From Erythrobacter sp. (GTDB lineage: Bacteria > Pseudomonadota > Alphaproteobacteria > Sphingomonadales > Sphingomonadaceae), in contig JAACTB010000007.1 of assembly GCA_009993605.1 (NCBI GenBank), positions 620,001 to 684,000 of the forward strand: a stretch of DNA of 64,000 bases. Reading direction: 5' to 3'. Under the pieces are notes generated by a model. It saw only the letters and a list, made by a program, of their open reading frames with translations. It ran no database searches and was not told where the DNA came from. This document shows positions 1-8,498 of this stretch, piece after piece (position 1 is the first letter of the stretch; each line of letters begins with the position of its first letter). Made by a program: the position numbers and the translations under genes.

Positions 1-1
1 C

Positions 2-73
2 GAAGCCGTGACCGCGCTGAAGATCATCAAGGAAGCGATCGAGGATCCGACCCGAATGCTCATCGACCTGTGA
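2..73 (+). CDS. odhB: C-terminal end of dihydrolipoyl succinyltransferase (2-oxoglutarate dehydrogenase E2), partial
   Basis: Only the last 23 codons lie in the window. They read as an amphipathic end, with REAV/AV..L..IKE-like spacing, closing on EDPTRMLIDL. That is the usual terminus of SucB/OdhB E2 enzymes, which end in (D/E)PxR(L/M)LLDL. E2 transfers succinyl groups from the lipoyl arm to CoA in the citric acid cycle. The lpd (E3) gene a few hundred bases downstream on the same strand supports the assignment. The catalytic domain is outside the window, so other acyltransferase E2s are not fully excluded. Confidence 0.75.
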   Translation, partial: EAVTALKIIKEAIEDPTRMLIDL

Positions 74-78
74 TATCC

Positions 79-429
79 ATGGCCGGAAATCGCATTTTCT
101 CCAGGCTCGGCCTTCTCGCCCTGCCCCTCGCTTTGGCCGCGTGCGGCGAGGCGGGCGTCGGCGCGGGCGAGTCCGGGACGGAAGGCAGCGGCGGCCTGAC
201 CGCACAGTTGAAGGCGCGCTGCGTCGAGCAGGTCGATGGCATGGGCGCGGGCGATTACGCCGCGGTCAGCGAACAGATCTGCGATTGCGCCAGCCGCCGC
301 GCGCAATCCGAATTGAGCGTGGTCGATCTCGCCCAGGGCGATACCAGCGCGCTCGAAACCATCATGACGCAATGCGCCGACGAGGCACTCGGTATCGGCG
401 CCACCACGAATAACGAGGCAGACATCTGA
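79..429 (+). CDS. small predicted outer-envelope lipoprotein between odhB and lpd
   Basis: This 116-residue protein starts with a basic residue-containing N-terminus, a hydrophobic run and a lipobox ending LALAAC, so it is predicted to be lipidated and periplasmic. A Gly/Ser/Glu-rich linker follows, then a conserved-looking helical part with three cysteines (around CVEQVDG, CDCASR and QCADEA). An in-frame GTG at 70 overlaps the odhB stop, but the ATG at 79 gives the better signal peptide. The stop overlaps the lpd start by one base, which points to co-translation with the E3 gene. Function is unknown. It shows no resemblance to a dehydrogenase subunit. Confidence 0.7.
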   Translation: MAGNRIFSRLGLLALPLALAACGEAGVGAGESGTEGSGGLTAQLKARCVEQVDGMGAGDYAAVSEQICDCASRRAQSELSVVDLAQGDTSALETIMTQCADEALGIGATTNNEADI

Positions 430-1847
430 TGAGCGATACCCAATACGATTACGACGTTCTCGTCATCGGAGCGGGCCCAGGCGGATACGTCGCCGCGATC
501 CGCGCCGCGCAATTGGGCCTTAAGACCGCGTGCGCGGAAAGCCGCGAGACGCTGGGCGGCACCTGCCTCAATGTCGGCTGCATCCCCTCGAAGGCAATGC
601 TGCACGCAAGCGAGTTCTTCGATGCCGCCGCGAATGGCGCGATGGCCGATATGGGCATCGAGGTTTCGCCGAAACTCGATCTCGAAAAGATGCACGGCCA
701 GCGCCGCGACGCGGTAAAGGGCCTGACCGGCGGGATCGAATTCCTGTTCAAGAAGAACAAGGTCGACTGGAAGAAAGGCCGCGCCACCTTCCAGGACGCG
801 CACACCGTCAAAGTCGGGGACGAGACCGTCACGGCGAAGGACGTGATCATCGCCACCGGCTCTTCGGTAACGCCCCTCCCCGGCGTGGAGATCGATAACG
901 ACAAGGGCGTCGTGGTCGACAGCACCGGGGCGCTGGAACTTCAGAAGGTCCCGCAGAAGATGGTCGTCATCGGCGGCGGCGTGATCGGGCTCGAAATGGG
1001 CTCGGTCTGGAACCGTCTCGGTGCCGAAGTCGTGGTCGTCGAATTTCTCGACCAGCTACTCCCCGGCATGGACGGCGAAGTCCGCAAGGAAGCGGGCAAG
1101 ATCTTCAAGAAGCAGGGCATGGAACTGCGCCTCTCGACCAAGGTCACCGGCGTCGAGGTAAAGGGCGACAAGGCCGTGCTGACGCTGGAGCCTGCCGCCG
1201 GCGGCGACAGCGAGACGCTGGAAGCGGATTGCGTGCTCGTTTCGATCGGACGGCGTCCCAATACGGAAGGGCTCGGCCTTGAGAACATCGGGCTCGAACC
1301 GAACAAGCGCGGCCAGATCGAAGTCGATCACGATTTCCGCACCTCGGTCGATGGAGTCTGGGCGATCGGTGACGTCGCGCCCGGCCCCATGCTCGCTCAC
1401 AAGGCTGAGGATGAAGGCATTGCCTGTGCCGAAAACATCGCGGGCCACACGGGTATCGTGAATCACGATCTCATCCCTGGCGTGGTCTACACCCTACCCG
1501 AATTCGCCGGTGTCGGCCTGACATCGGAAGAAGCGATCGAACAGGCCGGCGGTGACAAGTCCAAGGTCAAGATCGGCAAATTCCCGATGATGGCCAACAG
1601 CCGCGCCAAGACCAATCACGAGCCCGACGGCTTCGTGAAGGTCATCGCCGATGCGGAAACCGACCGCGTGCTGGGCGTCTGGGCGATCGCCACCGTTGCG
1701 GGCACCATGATCGCACAGGCGACGCAGGCGATGGAATTCGGCGCCACCAGCGAAGACATCGCCTATACCTGCCATGCGCACCCGACCCATTCGGAAGCGA
1801 TGAAGGAAGCGGCGATGGCGGTTCAGGGCAAGCCGATCCATATCTGA
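429..1847 (+). CDS. lpdA: dihydrolipoyl dehydrogenase (E3)
   Basis: This 472-residue flavoprotein reoxidises dihydrolipoamide on E2 using FAD and NAD+. An N-terminal FAD Rossmann motif (VIGAGPGGYVAA) is followed by the redox-active disulfide in GGTCLNVGCIPSK. The NAD-binding motif VVIGGGVIGLEMG lies near residue 180 and GVWAIGDVAPGPMLAHKA is the second FAD contact. The C-terminal active-site CHAHPTHSEA carries the His-Glu pair. Length is normal for the family. Its place after odhB and the lipoprotein suggests it serves 2-oxoglutarate dehydrogenase, and it could also serve other lipoyl complexes. Confidence 0.96.
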   Translation: MSDTQYDYDVLVIGAGPGGYVAAIRAAQLGLKTACAESRETLGGTCLNVGCIPSKAMLHASEFFDAAANGAMADMGIEVSPKLDLEKMHGQRRDAVKGLTGGIEFLFKKNKVDWKKGRATFQDAHTVKVGDETVTAKDVIIATGSSVTPLPGVEIDNDKGVVVDSTGALELQKVPQKMVVIGGGVIGLEMGSVWNRLGAEVVVVEFLDQLLPGMDGEVRKEAGKIFKKQGMELRLSTKVTGVEVKGDKAVLTLEPAAGGDSETLEADCVLVSIGRRPNTEGLGLENIGLEPNKRGQIEVDHDFRTSVDGVWAIGDVAPGPMLAHKAEDEGIACAENIAGHTGIVNHDLIPGVVYTLPEFAGVGLTSEEAIEQAGGDKSKVKIGKFPMMANSRAKTNHEPDGFVKVIADAETDRVLGVWAIATVAGTMIAQATQAMEFGATSEDIAYTCHAHPTHSEAMKEAAMAVQGKPIHI

Positions 1848-1854
1848 TCGGCGC

Positions 1855-2697
1855 ATGACGCGCCATTACGGGATGTCCCAACGGTTCCGCCTCAGCTCGG
1901 CACTGTGGGTGCCGGGCCTTGGCGGAGCGATCTTCCTGATCCTCGCCGATGCGCCGCTGACGTTCGCAGCGACCAATCTCGCCGCGCTGGCGCTCGCTCT
2001 GGGTGCTATCCTGACTGGTGGGAGCTGGTGCGGGCCGACTGCGCGGCGGGTTGTCGGCGTGGTTCTCGTCGCTCTTCTCGCCCTGCCCATAGTGACCGGA
2101 CCGGAGGTGGATGGCGTAGCTCGCTGGCTTCCGCTCGGTACGATGGCCCTGCATTCGGGAATGGTCGCCGTGCCTCTCCTGGCGGTTTGTGCCGCAGGCG
2201 ATAAACGCTGGGGCGCCGTAATGCTGTCGGCGGCCATGATCTGCGCTGCAATCCAGCCCGATGCAGCGAGTGCGCTCGCATTGGCACTTACCGCCGCTAC
2301 CCTTGCTTTGGTTTCCCGCCGCCGGACCATGACGCTGGCAGCAGGGCTCGGAGCAATCGCCGTTGTCGTTGCTCTGCGTAGCGCCGGTCCGCCTGCGCAT
2401 CCCTTCGTGGAAGGGGTATTCGACCAGATATGGGCGATCGAGCCGATCGCCGCCCTCCTGCTGGGAGCAACCTTGGCATGGAGCGCTTTCGTCCTTCTGA
2501 CACTCGGAGCACGCTCCCGCCCACCCGCGCTGGCGAGTGCGGCAGCCCTCGTCGGCTTCATCGCGATGGCGTTCTTCGGGCCCTATCCAACGCCACTCAT
2601 CGGATACGGCGCGGCGCCCTTCATCGGGTTTGGTCTTGCATTCGCAAGCCTGACGCGCTTTGCGGCGCGCGACGCGGCAGGAGGATTATCGCGATGA
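1855..2697 (+). CDS. uncharacterised polytopic membrane protein
   Basis: This 280-residue protein is almost entirely hydrophobic Ala/Leu/Val-rich segments separated by short Arg-containing loops, giving roughly eight or nine predicted membrane spans. No enzyme motif was recognised. ATG codons at 1855 and 1873 are both possible starts. The later one would remove only a short polar N-terminus. Its stop overlaps the start of the next gene (ATGA), so the two are probably translated together. Membership of a known family could not be decided from sequence alone. Confidence 0.6.
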   Translation: MTRHYGMSQRFRLSSALWVPGLGGAIFLILADAPLTFAATNLAALALALGAILTGGSWCGPTARRVVGVVLVALLALPIVTGPEVDGVARWLPLGTMALHSGMVAVPLLAVCAAGDKRWGAVMLSAAMICAAIQPDAASALALALTAATLALVSRRRTMTLAAGLGAIAVVVALRSAGPPAHPFVEGVFDQIWAIEPIAALLLGATLAWSAFVLLTLGARSRPPALASAAALVGFIAMAFFGPYPTPLIGYGAAPFIGFGLAFASLTRFAARDAAGGLSR

Positions 2698-3401
2698 GAC
2701 GGCTCGCCAAATGGCATATCTGGCTCGGCTGGCTGGTCGGCGTGCCGATCGTGATGTGGACTCTGACCGGCCTCGTCATGGTCTCGCGCCCGATCGAGAC
2801 GGTGCGCGGCGAGCATCTGCGCGCCGATACGAGCGCGGTCGACAAATCTTTGCCCGCCGGACTGGCGCTGCCACCCATGCTCGACCTTGCAGGCGGCGCC
2901 ATCGAGCGGATCGAGATCGCCTCGCCCGATGGCGTCCCGCTCGTCTGGGCAACGCGCGAGGACGGGAGCGTGCAGCGGTACGACGCCCGCACCGGGCGCG
3001 CCCTGCCGCGCCTGTCCATGCGCGAGGCGCAGGGCATCGCCGTTGCCGGGACGAATATCGACGGGCAGGCTTCGGCTCCGCCGCCCCGCGCGCAGTTTTT
3101 CGAAGCGGATGCCGTGCCCTTCGATTTCCGCCGCCCAATGCCCGTCTGGCAAGTCGCCATGGCTGACGGGACCCGTGTCTATGTCGGTGCGGATACCGCA
3201 CGGATCGAAGCGGTGCGCACGCGCTGGTGGCGGCTGTTCGATGTCATGTGGGGGCTCCACATCATGGACCTCGAAGCGCGGGAGGATACCAGCCACCCGA
3301 TCTTGATCGGGTTTGCCGCCCTCTCGCTGATCGCGTCGCTGTTCGGCTGCGTGCTGCTGTTCAGGCGGCGCAAGGCGCGGATCAAGGTCCCGCGCGGCTG
3401 A
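2694..3401 (+). CDS. PepSY-like membrane-anchored protein
   Basis: This is 235 residues starting with ATG inside the previous gene's stop. An N-terminal membrane span (residues about 5-28, WLVGVPIVMWTLTGLVM) precedes an extracytoplasmic region. The C-terminus has a second span followed by a basic RRRKAR stop-transfer tail. Near the end, R.W....DVMWGLHIMDLE followed by HP and a hydrophobic span matches the usual end of PepSY-associated TM proteins (RxxDxLxxLHxxD). The molecular role is unknown. Such proteins are often linked to iron uptake or envelope redox functions. The upstream part of the open frame (before 2694) is out-of-frame overlap and was excluded. Confidence 0.65.
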   Translation: MRRLAKWHIWLGWLVGVPIVMWTLTGLVMVSRPIETVRGEHLRADTSAVDKSLPAGLALPPMLDLAGGAIERIEIASPDGVPLVWATREDGSVQRYDARTGRALPRLSMREAQGIAVAGTNIDGQASAPPPRAQFFEADAVPFDFRRPMPVWQVAMADGTRVYVGADTARIEAVRTRWWRLFDVMWGLHIMDLEAREDTSHPILIGFAALSLIASLFGCVLLFRRRKARIKVPRG

Positions 3402-3407
3402 TCCATC

Positions 3408-4043
3408 ATGAACGAGATTGTCCTCACCCCACTGCTCGACTGGCTGGATATCGCCGGTGTCGCGATCTTCGCACTGACAGGCGCTTTGGTCGCCGCGAAG
3501 GAGAAGCAGACCTTCGTCACCATGGCGTTCTTCGCGCTCGTCACCGGCGTCGGCGGCGGAACCGTGCGCGATCTGCTGATCGATGCGCCGGTCTTCTGGA
3601 TCACGGATCCGTGGGTCGCCGCGGCGTGCCTCGCCACCGCACTCCTGACCTGGTTCACACCGACCCGGTGGTGGGAGGGTCGCCTGCTCGATCTCGCCGA
3701 CGGCCTCGGCCTGACCGCCTATGCCGTTCTCGGAGCGGCCAAGGCGCTCAGCTATGGTATCCCGCCGATCCCCGCCGTTTTGATGGGTGTGGTGACCGGG
3801 ACCGTCGGCGGGATCATCCGCGACGTGATTGCGGGCCGCCCGTCGATCCTGATGCGGCCCGAACTTTACGTGACGGCAGCAGCCCTGTCGGCGGCGCTGG
3901 CGGTTATCGGCGAGATACTCGATCTGCCACGCGTTCCGGTGTGGATTTTCGCAAGTGTGGCGGGATATGCCCTGCGCGCGGCGGCGATTCAGTGGCAATT
4001 GGCCCTGCCCGCCTATCGCGATCGCGACAGTGACGGGGCTTAG
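3408..4043 (+). CDS. TRIC-type (YicG/UPF0126) cation channel family protein
   Basis: This 211-residue protein has about seven hydrophobic segments and two internally related halves. Each half carries the family's glycine-rich kink: GVGGGTVRD near residue 45 and GTVGGIIRDV near residue 130. These are hallmarks of the bacterial trimeric intracellular cation channel homologues. It is predicted to sit in the inner membrane as a K+-permeable trimer, an activity known for some homologues and inferred here. It follows the PepSY-like gene after 6 bases, probably in one operon. Confidence 0.85.
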   Translation: MNEIVLTPLLDWLDIAGVAIFALTGALVAAKEKQTFVTMAFFALVTGVGGGTVRDLLIDAPVFWITDPWVAAACLATALLTWFTPTRWWEGRLLDLADGLGLTAYAVLGAAKALSYGIPPIPAVLMGVVTGTVGGIIRDVIAGRPSILMRPELYVTAAALSAALAVIGEILDLPRVPVWIFASVAGYALRAAAIQWQLALPAYRDRDSDGA

Positions 4044-4055
4044 CGGCCCTCGGTC

Positions 4056-4844
4056 TTAGTAATCGGGATCGCCCGGCAGAGGACCGCCGGGATAGGCCGG
4101 AACGGGGCCTTCCGGCGGAGGTCCCGCGTTCGAAGAGCCTTGCAGGACAGGCGCCGTGTCCGCCACGACCGCATATCCGCCCCGTGCTTCGATATCGGCG
4201 CGTGCGGTACGATAGCGGTCGGCCGGTAATTGGTTGTCCACGCCCGAAAACGCCCGCCCATCATACGAGGTGCCGTATGACGCCGCGCCGCTTCCGTAAT
4301 CAATACCGTCGATCCGTCCGTCCTGCCCGATGGCGCAGGTGAAGCTCTGCCCGTCGAACAGGCGGCCCGTCACGGTCCATCCGGCGGCATTGCGATCGAC
4401 GCTGTCGACCGTTTCCACCCGCGCATCGCGTTCGATGGCGGCGACGCACAGCGATGCCGCACGGTCGAGGCCGGTGGCGTTGCTGTCGCGATAGGGTTCT
4501 CCGCGCCGATCCCGGTAATCGCGATCTCGCCAATCCCGATCCCGATAGCGTTCGTCGCGATTCGAATTCTTGACCGCATTGGCGACCGCCGCGATTCCGC
4601 CGAGGATCAGCACTCCGGTAATGACATCGCCCGCATCGACGCGGTTGCGGCGATGGCGATAGCGGTAGGGATCGTAATAGCGCCCGTTATAGGCTGATGT
4701 CTCCGCATCCGGCGACCAGCCCACCTGTCCAGCGACCGGGCTTGCCTGCATCGGAGAAGGCAGCTCCGCCGCGCCTGCTGGTACGCCGAGCGACAGGGCG
4801 GCGATGAACGCGGCCAAGCTCGCTACTTTCGATCGTTTCGTCAT
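4056..4844 (-). CDS. secreted glycine-zipper protein with Arg/Asp/Tyr-rich linker (paralogue 1)
   Basis: This 262-residue protein has a Sec signal peptide (cleavage near AGA-AE). The segment DAGDVITGVLILGGIAAVANA (residues about 70-90) resembles a glycine-zipper membrane helix. An RDRDWRDRDYRDRR low-complexity linker follows, then a globular domain with two cysteines (SLCVAAIERD and SFTCAIGQDG). The next gene upstream on the same strand encodes the same arrangement, so the pair is a tandem duplication. Related proteins of unknown function are common in sphingomonads. Envelope location is inferred and function is not known. Confidence 0.7.
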   Translation of the reverse strand: MTKRSKVASLAAFIAALSLGVPAGAAELPSPMQASPVAGQVGWSPDAETSAYNGRYYDPYRYRHRRNRVDAGDVITGVLILGGIAAVANAVKNSNRDERYRDRDWRDRDYRDRRGEPYRDSNATGLDRAASLCVAAIERDARVETVDSVDRNAAGWTVTGRLFDGQSFTCAIGQDGRIDGIDYGSGAASYGTSYDGRAFSGVDNQLPADRYRTARADIEARGGYAVVADTAPVLQGSSNAGPPPEGPVPAYPGGPLPGDPDY

Positions 4845-4965
4845 ATCCGGTCACCCCACCGTCGCGCCCTACCCCGGCGCGGTCTTGTCGATAATGCAAA
4901 CGCCTGGGCGGCCCGGGCTGAGTACAGCCTGAACCGCCCGATGCGTCAATTCACCACGGCTTTCC

Positions 4966-5517
4966 TCAGCGAAGGCCGCGAATACCGCTATAGTCGATGT
5001 CGACCACCCGGCCGCGCGAAACGTCGCAGGTGAACTTGCCTTCATCCGCGCGGCGATAGCCCCGGCGGTCGTAGCGATCATAGCCACGCTGCCCGTCGAC
5101 GACCAAGCGCCCCTTGACCTCATACCCATAGCGTTCGCGATCGACATCGCGGATCTGGGTCACGTCGGCATAGCGGTAGCCATAGCGGCGCACGTCACGC
5201 TGGACGGCGGCGGCACAGAGCTGGACCGCGCGCTGGCTGCTGTCGTAGCCGCGATCATAGCGGCGATCATACCGGTTGTCGTACTGGCGGTCGTAATCGT
5301 AGCCGTAACCGCGCGTGCGATAGCGATCGTCGTAGCGCTTGTTCTTGGCCGCCGAAGCGACGGCGGCGATCCCGCCGATGATGAGAGCGCCCGCGATCAC
5401 GTCGCCCGCATCGATACCCCGGTCGCGATCGCGATACTGGGCGGCGGCGGGTGTGGCGGTCAGCGCCATGGCGCCAGCTGCGGCGGTGGCCATCAGGCCT
5501 TTCGTGATGGTCTGCAT
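4966..5517 (-). CDS. secreted glycine-zipper protein with Tyr/Arg/Asp-rich linker (paralogue 2)
   Basis: This 183-residue protein has a signal peptide ending near TPAAAQ. The motif DAGDVIAGALIIGGIAAVASA is near-identical to that of the neighbouring gene. A linker of repeated YDRRYDRGYD-type units is followed by a C-terminal domain with cysteines in QLCAAAVQRD and FTCDVSRG. The start was set at the ATG at 5517 because a GAGG ribosome-binding site lies 8 bases upstream. Longer in-frame extension (to 5565) gives no signal peptide. Function is unknown. Confidence 0.7.
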   Translation of the reverse strand: MQTITKGLMATAAAGAMALTATPAAAQYRDRDRGIDAGDVIAGALIIGGIAAVASAAKNKRYDDRYRTRGYGYDYDRQYDNRYDRRYDRGYDSSQRAVQLCAAAVQRDVRRYGYRYADVTQIRDVDRERYGYEVKGRLVVDGQRGYDRYDRRGYRRADEGKFTCDVSRGRVVDIDYSGIRGLR

Positions 5518-5649
5518 CGGGAGCTCCTCATGCTCGGCCGCTGCGGGTCTGCCTCGGCTTCCCATACCTTTTAGGAGACCGGCGCTGAGACGAGCCTGAA
5601 TTTCGCCGTCAGCTACTGTTCACCATACGTGGCAGTTTCCTGAACGAAG

Positions 5650-5680
5650 GCGGGGGGGGGACATCGATTGTCCTCCCCGT
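5650..5680. repeat. G homopolymer inside a short inverted repeat
   Basis: Directly after the prolyl oligopeptidase stop there is a run of about nine G, followed by ACATCGATTGT and a matching C-rich arm, so the segment can fold into a hairpin. There is no T run on the outgoing side. It could be a weak terminator or just a slippage-prone tract. Confidence 0.35.
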
Positions 5681-5687
5681 CCGGTCG

Positions 5688-7832
5688 TCATTCTGCCGGC
5701 GGCACTTTCAGGCCAGTGTGATAAGCGAGGAAGGCGAGGATATCGCCATATTCGTCGATCACCTTGTCGGTCGGCTTGCCCGAACCGTGGCCCGCGCGCG
5801 TCTCGATGCGGATCAGATGCGGTTCGTCGCCCGCATCGGCGGCCTGCAAGGCGGCAGTGTATTTGAAGCTGTGCCCCGGCACCACGCGATCGTCCGTATC
5901 GGCGGTCGTCACCAGCATCGCCGGATAATCCACGCCAGAACGGATGTTGTGATAGGGCGAATAGGCGCGCAGCACGGCGAAATCCGCCTCGCGGTCGGGA
6001 TAGCCGTAATCGTCCACCCAATAGCGGCCCGCCGTCCAACGGTCGAAGCGCAGCATGTCCATCACGCCGACCGCAGCATTGGCGGCATCGACCAGGTCGG
6101 GGCGCTGGTTGGTCACCGCGCCGACCAACAGGCCGCCATTCGAGCCGCCCTGGATCGCGAGGCCTTCCGGCGTGGTATACCCTTCCGCCTTCAGATACTC
6201 GCCCGCCGCGATGAAATCGTCGAACACGTTCTGCTTGTTGTTCAACCGACCCGCATCGTGCCATTCCTTGCCGTATTCGCCCCCGCCGCGGATATTGGCG
6301 AGCGCGAAGGTGCCGCCTGCCTTCAGCCAGGCGAGGCGCGTCGCGGCAAAGCTCGGCGTCAGCGAGATGTTGAACCCGCCATAACCGTAAAGCAGCGTCG
6401 GCGCGGGGCCGGTCGAACCCTTACCGCGCACGATGAACATCGGCACGCGTGTGCCGTCCTTCGACGAATAGAAGACCTGTTCCACCCGATAATCATCGGG
6501 CGAGAAGGCGACTTCGGGTTCGGCGAAGACCTGGGTCTCGCCGCTGTCGACATCGAGGCGGTAGATCGCGCCCGGCTGGTTGAAGCTGGTGAAGCTGTAG
6601 AATGTCTCGCTGTCGCCCGGCTCCCCGCCGAAGCCCGCGATCGACCCGATGCCGGGAAGATCGAGTTCGCCGGTGCGATTGCCGTCGAGGTCGTAATAGA
6701 CCGCGCGGCTGCTCGCATCCTGCATGAACTCGACCACGAGCTTGTCGCCGATGATGGAGGCACCCGAAATGGGATTGTCGCCCTGCGGGATCACTTCCTC
6801 CCATTCGAGGGTCGGCTGCGTCAGATCGGCGCGCACGATGCGATAGCGCGGCGCGTCCGTGTTGGTCATGAAATAGACCGTGTCGCCGGTGGAGGCGATC
6901 GGGCTCCACTCATTCTCGAAACCGGTCACGATATCGCGCGTCTGCCAACTGCCATCCGCACGGTTTGCCAGGTCGATCACACGCAATTCGTTGCGATTAT
7001 CGGTCCCGGTCGAGCTGGAAATGAAAGCCCAGCGCCCGTCATCGGTTACGCCGAGGCCATGGCCCTGTTCCTTGAATTGCGGCGTTTCAAAGACCAGCGC
7101 GTCTTCGCTCTGCGGGGTGCCGAGGCGGTGGAAATAGACTTTCTGGTTGTAATTGAGGGACTGGAAATCCTGCCCCTCCTCGGTCTCGGGAAAGCGCGAA
7201 TAGAAGAAGCCTTCATCGCCGAGCCATGAGATGCCCGTGAATTTCGCCCAGCGGATCTCGTCGCCCATCTCTTCGCCGGTGGCGACGTCGAGCACCTTTA
7301 TCGTGCGCCAGTCGCTGCCGCCATCCTGGATAGCATAGGCGAGATAATCGCCCGATTTCGACGGCGCTGTATCGGCGAGCGCGGTGGCGTTGTCCGCCGA
7401 CCAGGTGTTCGGATCGATCAGCAGGCGGCCCTCGCCGCTCCACCCGTCGCGCACGAAATATTGCGACTGGTTCATCAGCCCGGAATTGTAGCTGTAGAAA
7501 TAGCGGTCACCGGCCTTGGTCGGGATGCCGAAGCGCTCGTAATCGATCAGCTTGGCGAGTTCGGTCTTGAACCACTCGGTGCCCGGAAGCTGTTCGAGAT
7601 AGGCGTCGGTGACGACGTTCTGCGCCTCTACCCAGTTCGCGACCTCGGTATCGCTGCGCACATCGTTTTCGAGCCAGCGATAGGGATCGGCGATCTGCTG
7701 GCCGAAGATCGTTTCGCTGGTGTCGGTGGCGCGCGTCTCGGGATAGTCCGAGACGGTCTGTGCCGACACGGGTGCGGTCGAAAGGGCGACGAGCGCGGCA
7801 CCGGCGAGCGCGGCGGCAGTGATGCGGTTCAT
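5688..7832 (-). CDS. secreted prolyl oligopeptidase (S9A family)
   Basis: This 714-residue serine peptidase has a Sec signal peptide (cleavage near PVSAQT), so it acts in the periplasm or outside. The N-terminal half forms the beta-propeller that restricts entry to short peptides. The C-terminal alpha/beta-hydrolase domain holds the nucleophile Ser in GGSNGG (about residue 564), Asp in TADTDDRVVPGH (about 647) and His in RAGHGSGKP (about 682). DRW.AGRYWVDDYGYP is also typical of the family. The ATG at 7832 was chosen because it starts the signal peptide. Likely substrates are proline-containing peptides. Confidence 0.93.
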   Translation of the reverse strand: MNRITAAALAGAALVALSTAPVSAQTVSDYPETRATDTSETIFGQQIADPYRWLENDVRSDTEVANWVEAQNVVTDAYLEQLPGTEWFKTELAKLIDYERFGIPTKAGDRYFYSYNSGLMNQSQYFVRDGWSGEGRLLIDPNTWSADNATALADTAPSKSGDYLAYAIQDGGSDWRTIKVLDVATGEEMGDEIRWAKFTGISWLGDEGFFYSRFPETEEGQDFQSLNYNQKVYFHRLGTPQSEDALVFETPQFKEQGHGLGVTDDGRWAFISSSTGTDNRNELRVIDLANRADGSWQTRDIVTGFENEWSPIASTGDTVYFMTNTDAPRYRIVRADLTQPTLEWEEVIPQGDNPISGASIIGDKLVVEFMQDASSRAVYYDLDGNRTGELDLPGIGSIAGFGGEPGDSETFYSFTSFNQPGAIYRLDVDSGETQVFAEPEVAFSPDDYRVEQVFYSSKDGTRVPMFIVRGKGSTGPAPTLLYGYGGFNISLTPSFAATRLAWLKAGGTFALANIRGGGEYGKEWHDAGRLNNKQNVFDDFIAAGEYLKAEGYTTPEGLAIQGGSNGGLLVGAVTNQRPDLVDAANAAVGVMDMLRFDRWTAGRYWVDDYGYPDREADFAVLRAYSPYHNIRSGVDYPAMLVTTADTDDRVVPGHSFKYTAALQAADAGDEPHLIRIETRAGHGSGKPTDKVIDEYGDILAFLAYHTGLKVPPAE

Positions 7833-7940
7833 GATGGGGATCCTCTGCGTCGAATAATGTGAACGCAATGTAGGGCGCGCGGGAAAACGTTCAATCGCCA
7901 TCCAACGCCATCTCCCCGATCTTCGGCCCGGCCCATACGG

Positions 7941-7971
7941 AAAAGGGCCGAAAGGTTTCCCCTCCGGCCCC
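7941..7971 (-). terminator. Rho-independent terminator of the alpha operon
   Basis: On the minus strand, 25 bases past the rplQ stop, GGGCCGG pairs across an A/T-containing loop region with TCGGCCC and is followed by TTTTCC. This is the natural end of the rpsM-rpsK-rpoA-rplQ transcript. Confidence 0.7.
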
Positions 7972-7995
7972 CGAAATCCCGAAATGCGAAATCGC

Positions 7996-8418
7996 TTACG
8001 CGTCTTCGTATTCTTCCTCGTCGTTCATGACGGGGCCGCTGTCCTGGCCCTTGGCATCGACATCGCGTTCGACGAATTCGATCACGGCCATCTGCGCCGC
8101 GTCGCTGCCGCGATAGCCGGCTTTGATTACGCGGGTATAGCCGCCTTCACGATCGGCGTAGCGTTCGGCGAGGACGTCGAACAGCTTCTTCAGCTGGGTC
8201 TCGTCGCCCAAACGGCTCATGGCGAGACGACGGTTGGACAGGCCGCCGCGCTTGGCGAGCGTGATCAGCTTTTCGATATAGGGGCGCAGTTCCTTCGCCT
8301 TGGGGGCGGTGGTCAGGATCTGCTCGTGCTTGATCAGCGCGGCCGACATGTTGCGGAACAGAGCGGTGCGGTGGCCCGACTTGCGGCCGAGCTTACGCTG
8401 GCGAATACCATGACGCAT
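7996..8418 (-). CDS. rplQ: 50S ribosomal protein L17
   Basis: 140 residues beginning [17 protein letters not shown], the invariant L17 start, followed by [16 protein letters not shown] and [21 protein letters not shown]. It is a structural protein of the large subunit near the exit tunnel. The C-terminus adds a short acidic tail ([10 protein letters not shown]) beyond the L17 core. It is last in the alpha operon after rpoA, with a terminator just downstream. Confidence 0.97.
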   Translation of the reverse strand: MRHGIRQRKLGRKSGHRTALFRNMSAALIKHEQILTTAPKAKELRPYIEKLITLAKRGGLSNRRLAMSRLGDETQLKKLFDVLAERYADREGGYTRVIKAGYRGSDAAQMAVIEFVERDVDAKGQDSGPVMNDEEEYEDA

Positions 8419-8466
8419 AATTCATTCCTTCGTTCGTTAGGGGCCCGTTTTAGGTAGCCCATAGCT

Positions 8467-8489
8467 GGCGGCGCTCAGGGTGCGCCGCC
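8467..8489 (-). other. hairpin in the rpoA-rplQ spacer
   Basis: Perfect 8-bp inverted repeat (GGCGGCGC / GCGCCGCC) with a 7-base loop just downstream of rpoA. There is no T run, so it is more likely an RNA-stabilising or processing element within the polycistronic message than a terminator. Confidence 0.5.
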
Positions 8490-8498
8490 GGAACCCAT

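Noticed and set aside
5718..7229. Long plus-strand open frame opposite the prolyl oligopeptidase gene
   Set aside because: It is an antisense shadow of a GC-rich gene. The opposite strand has complete family motifs and this one has none.
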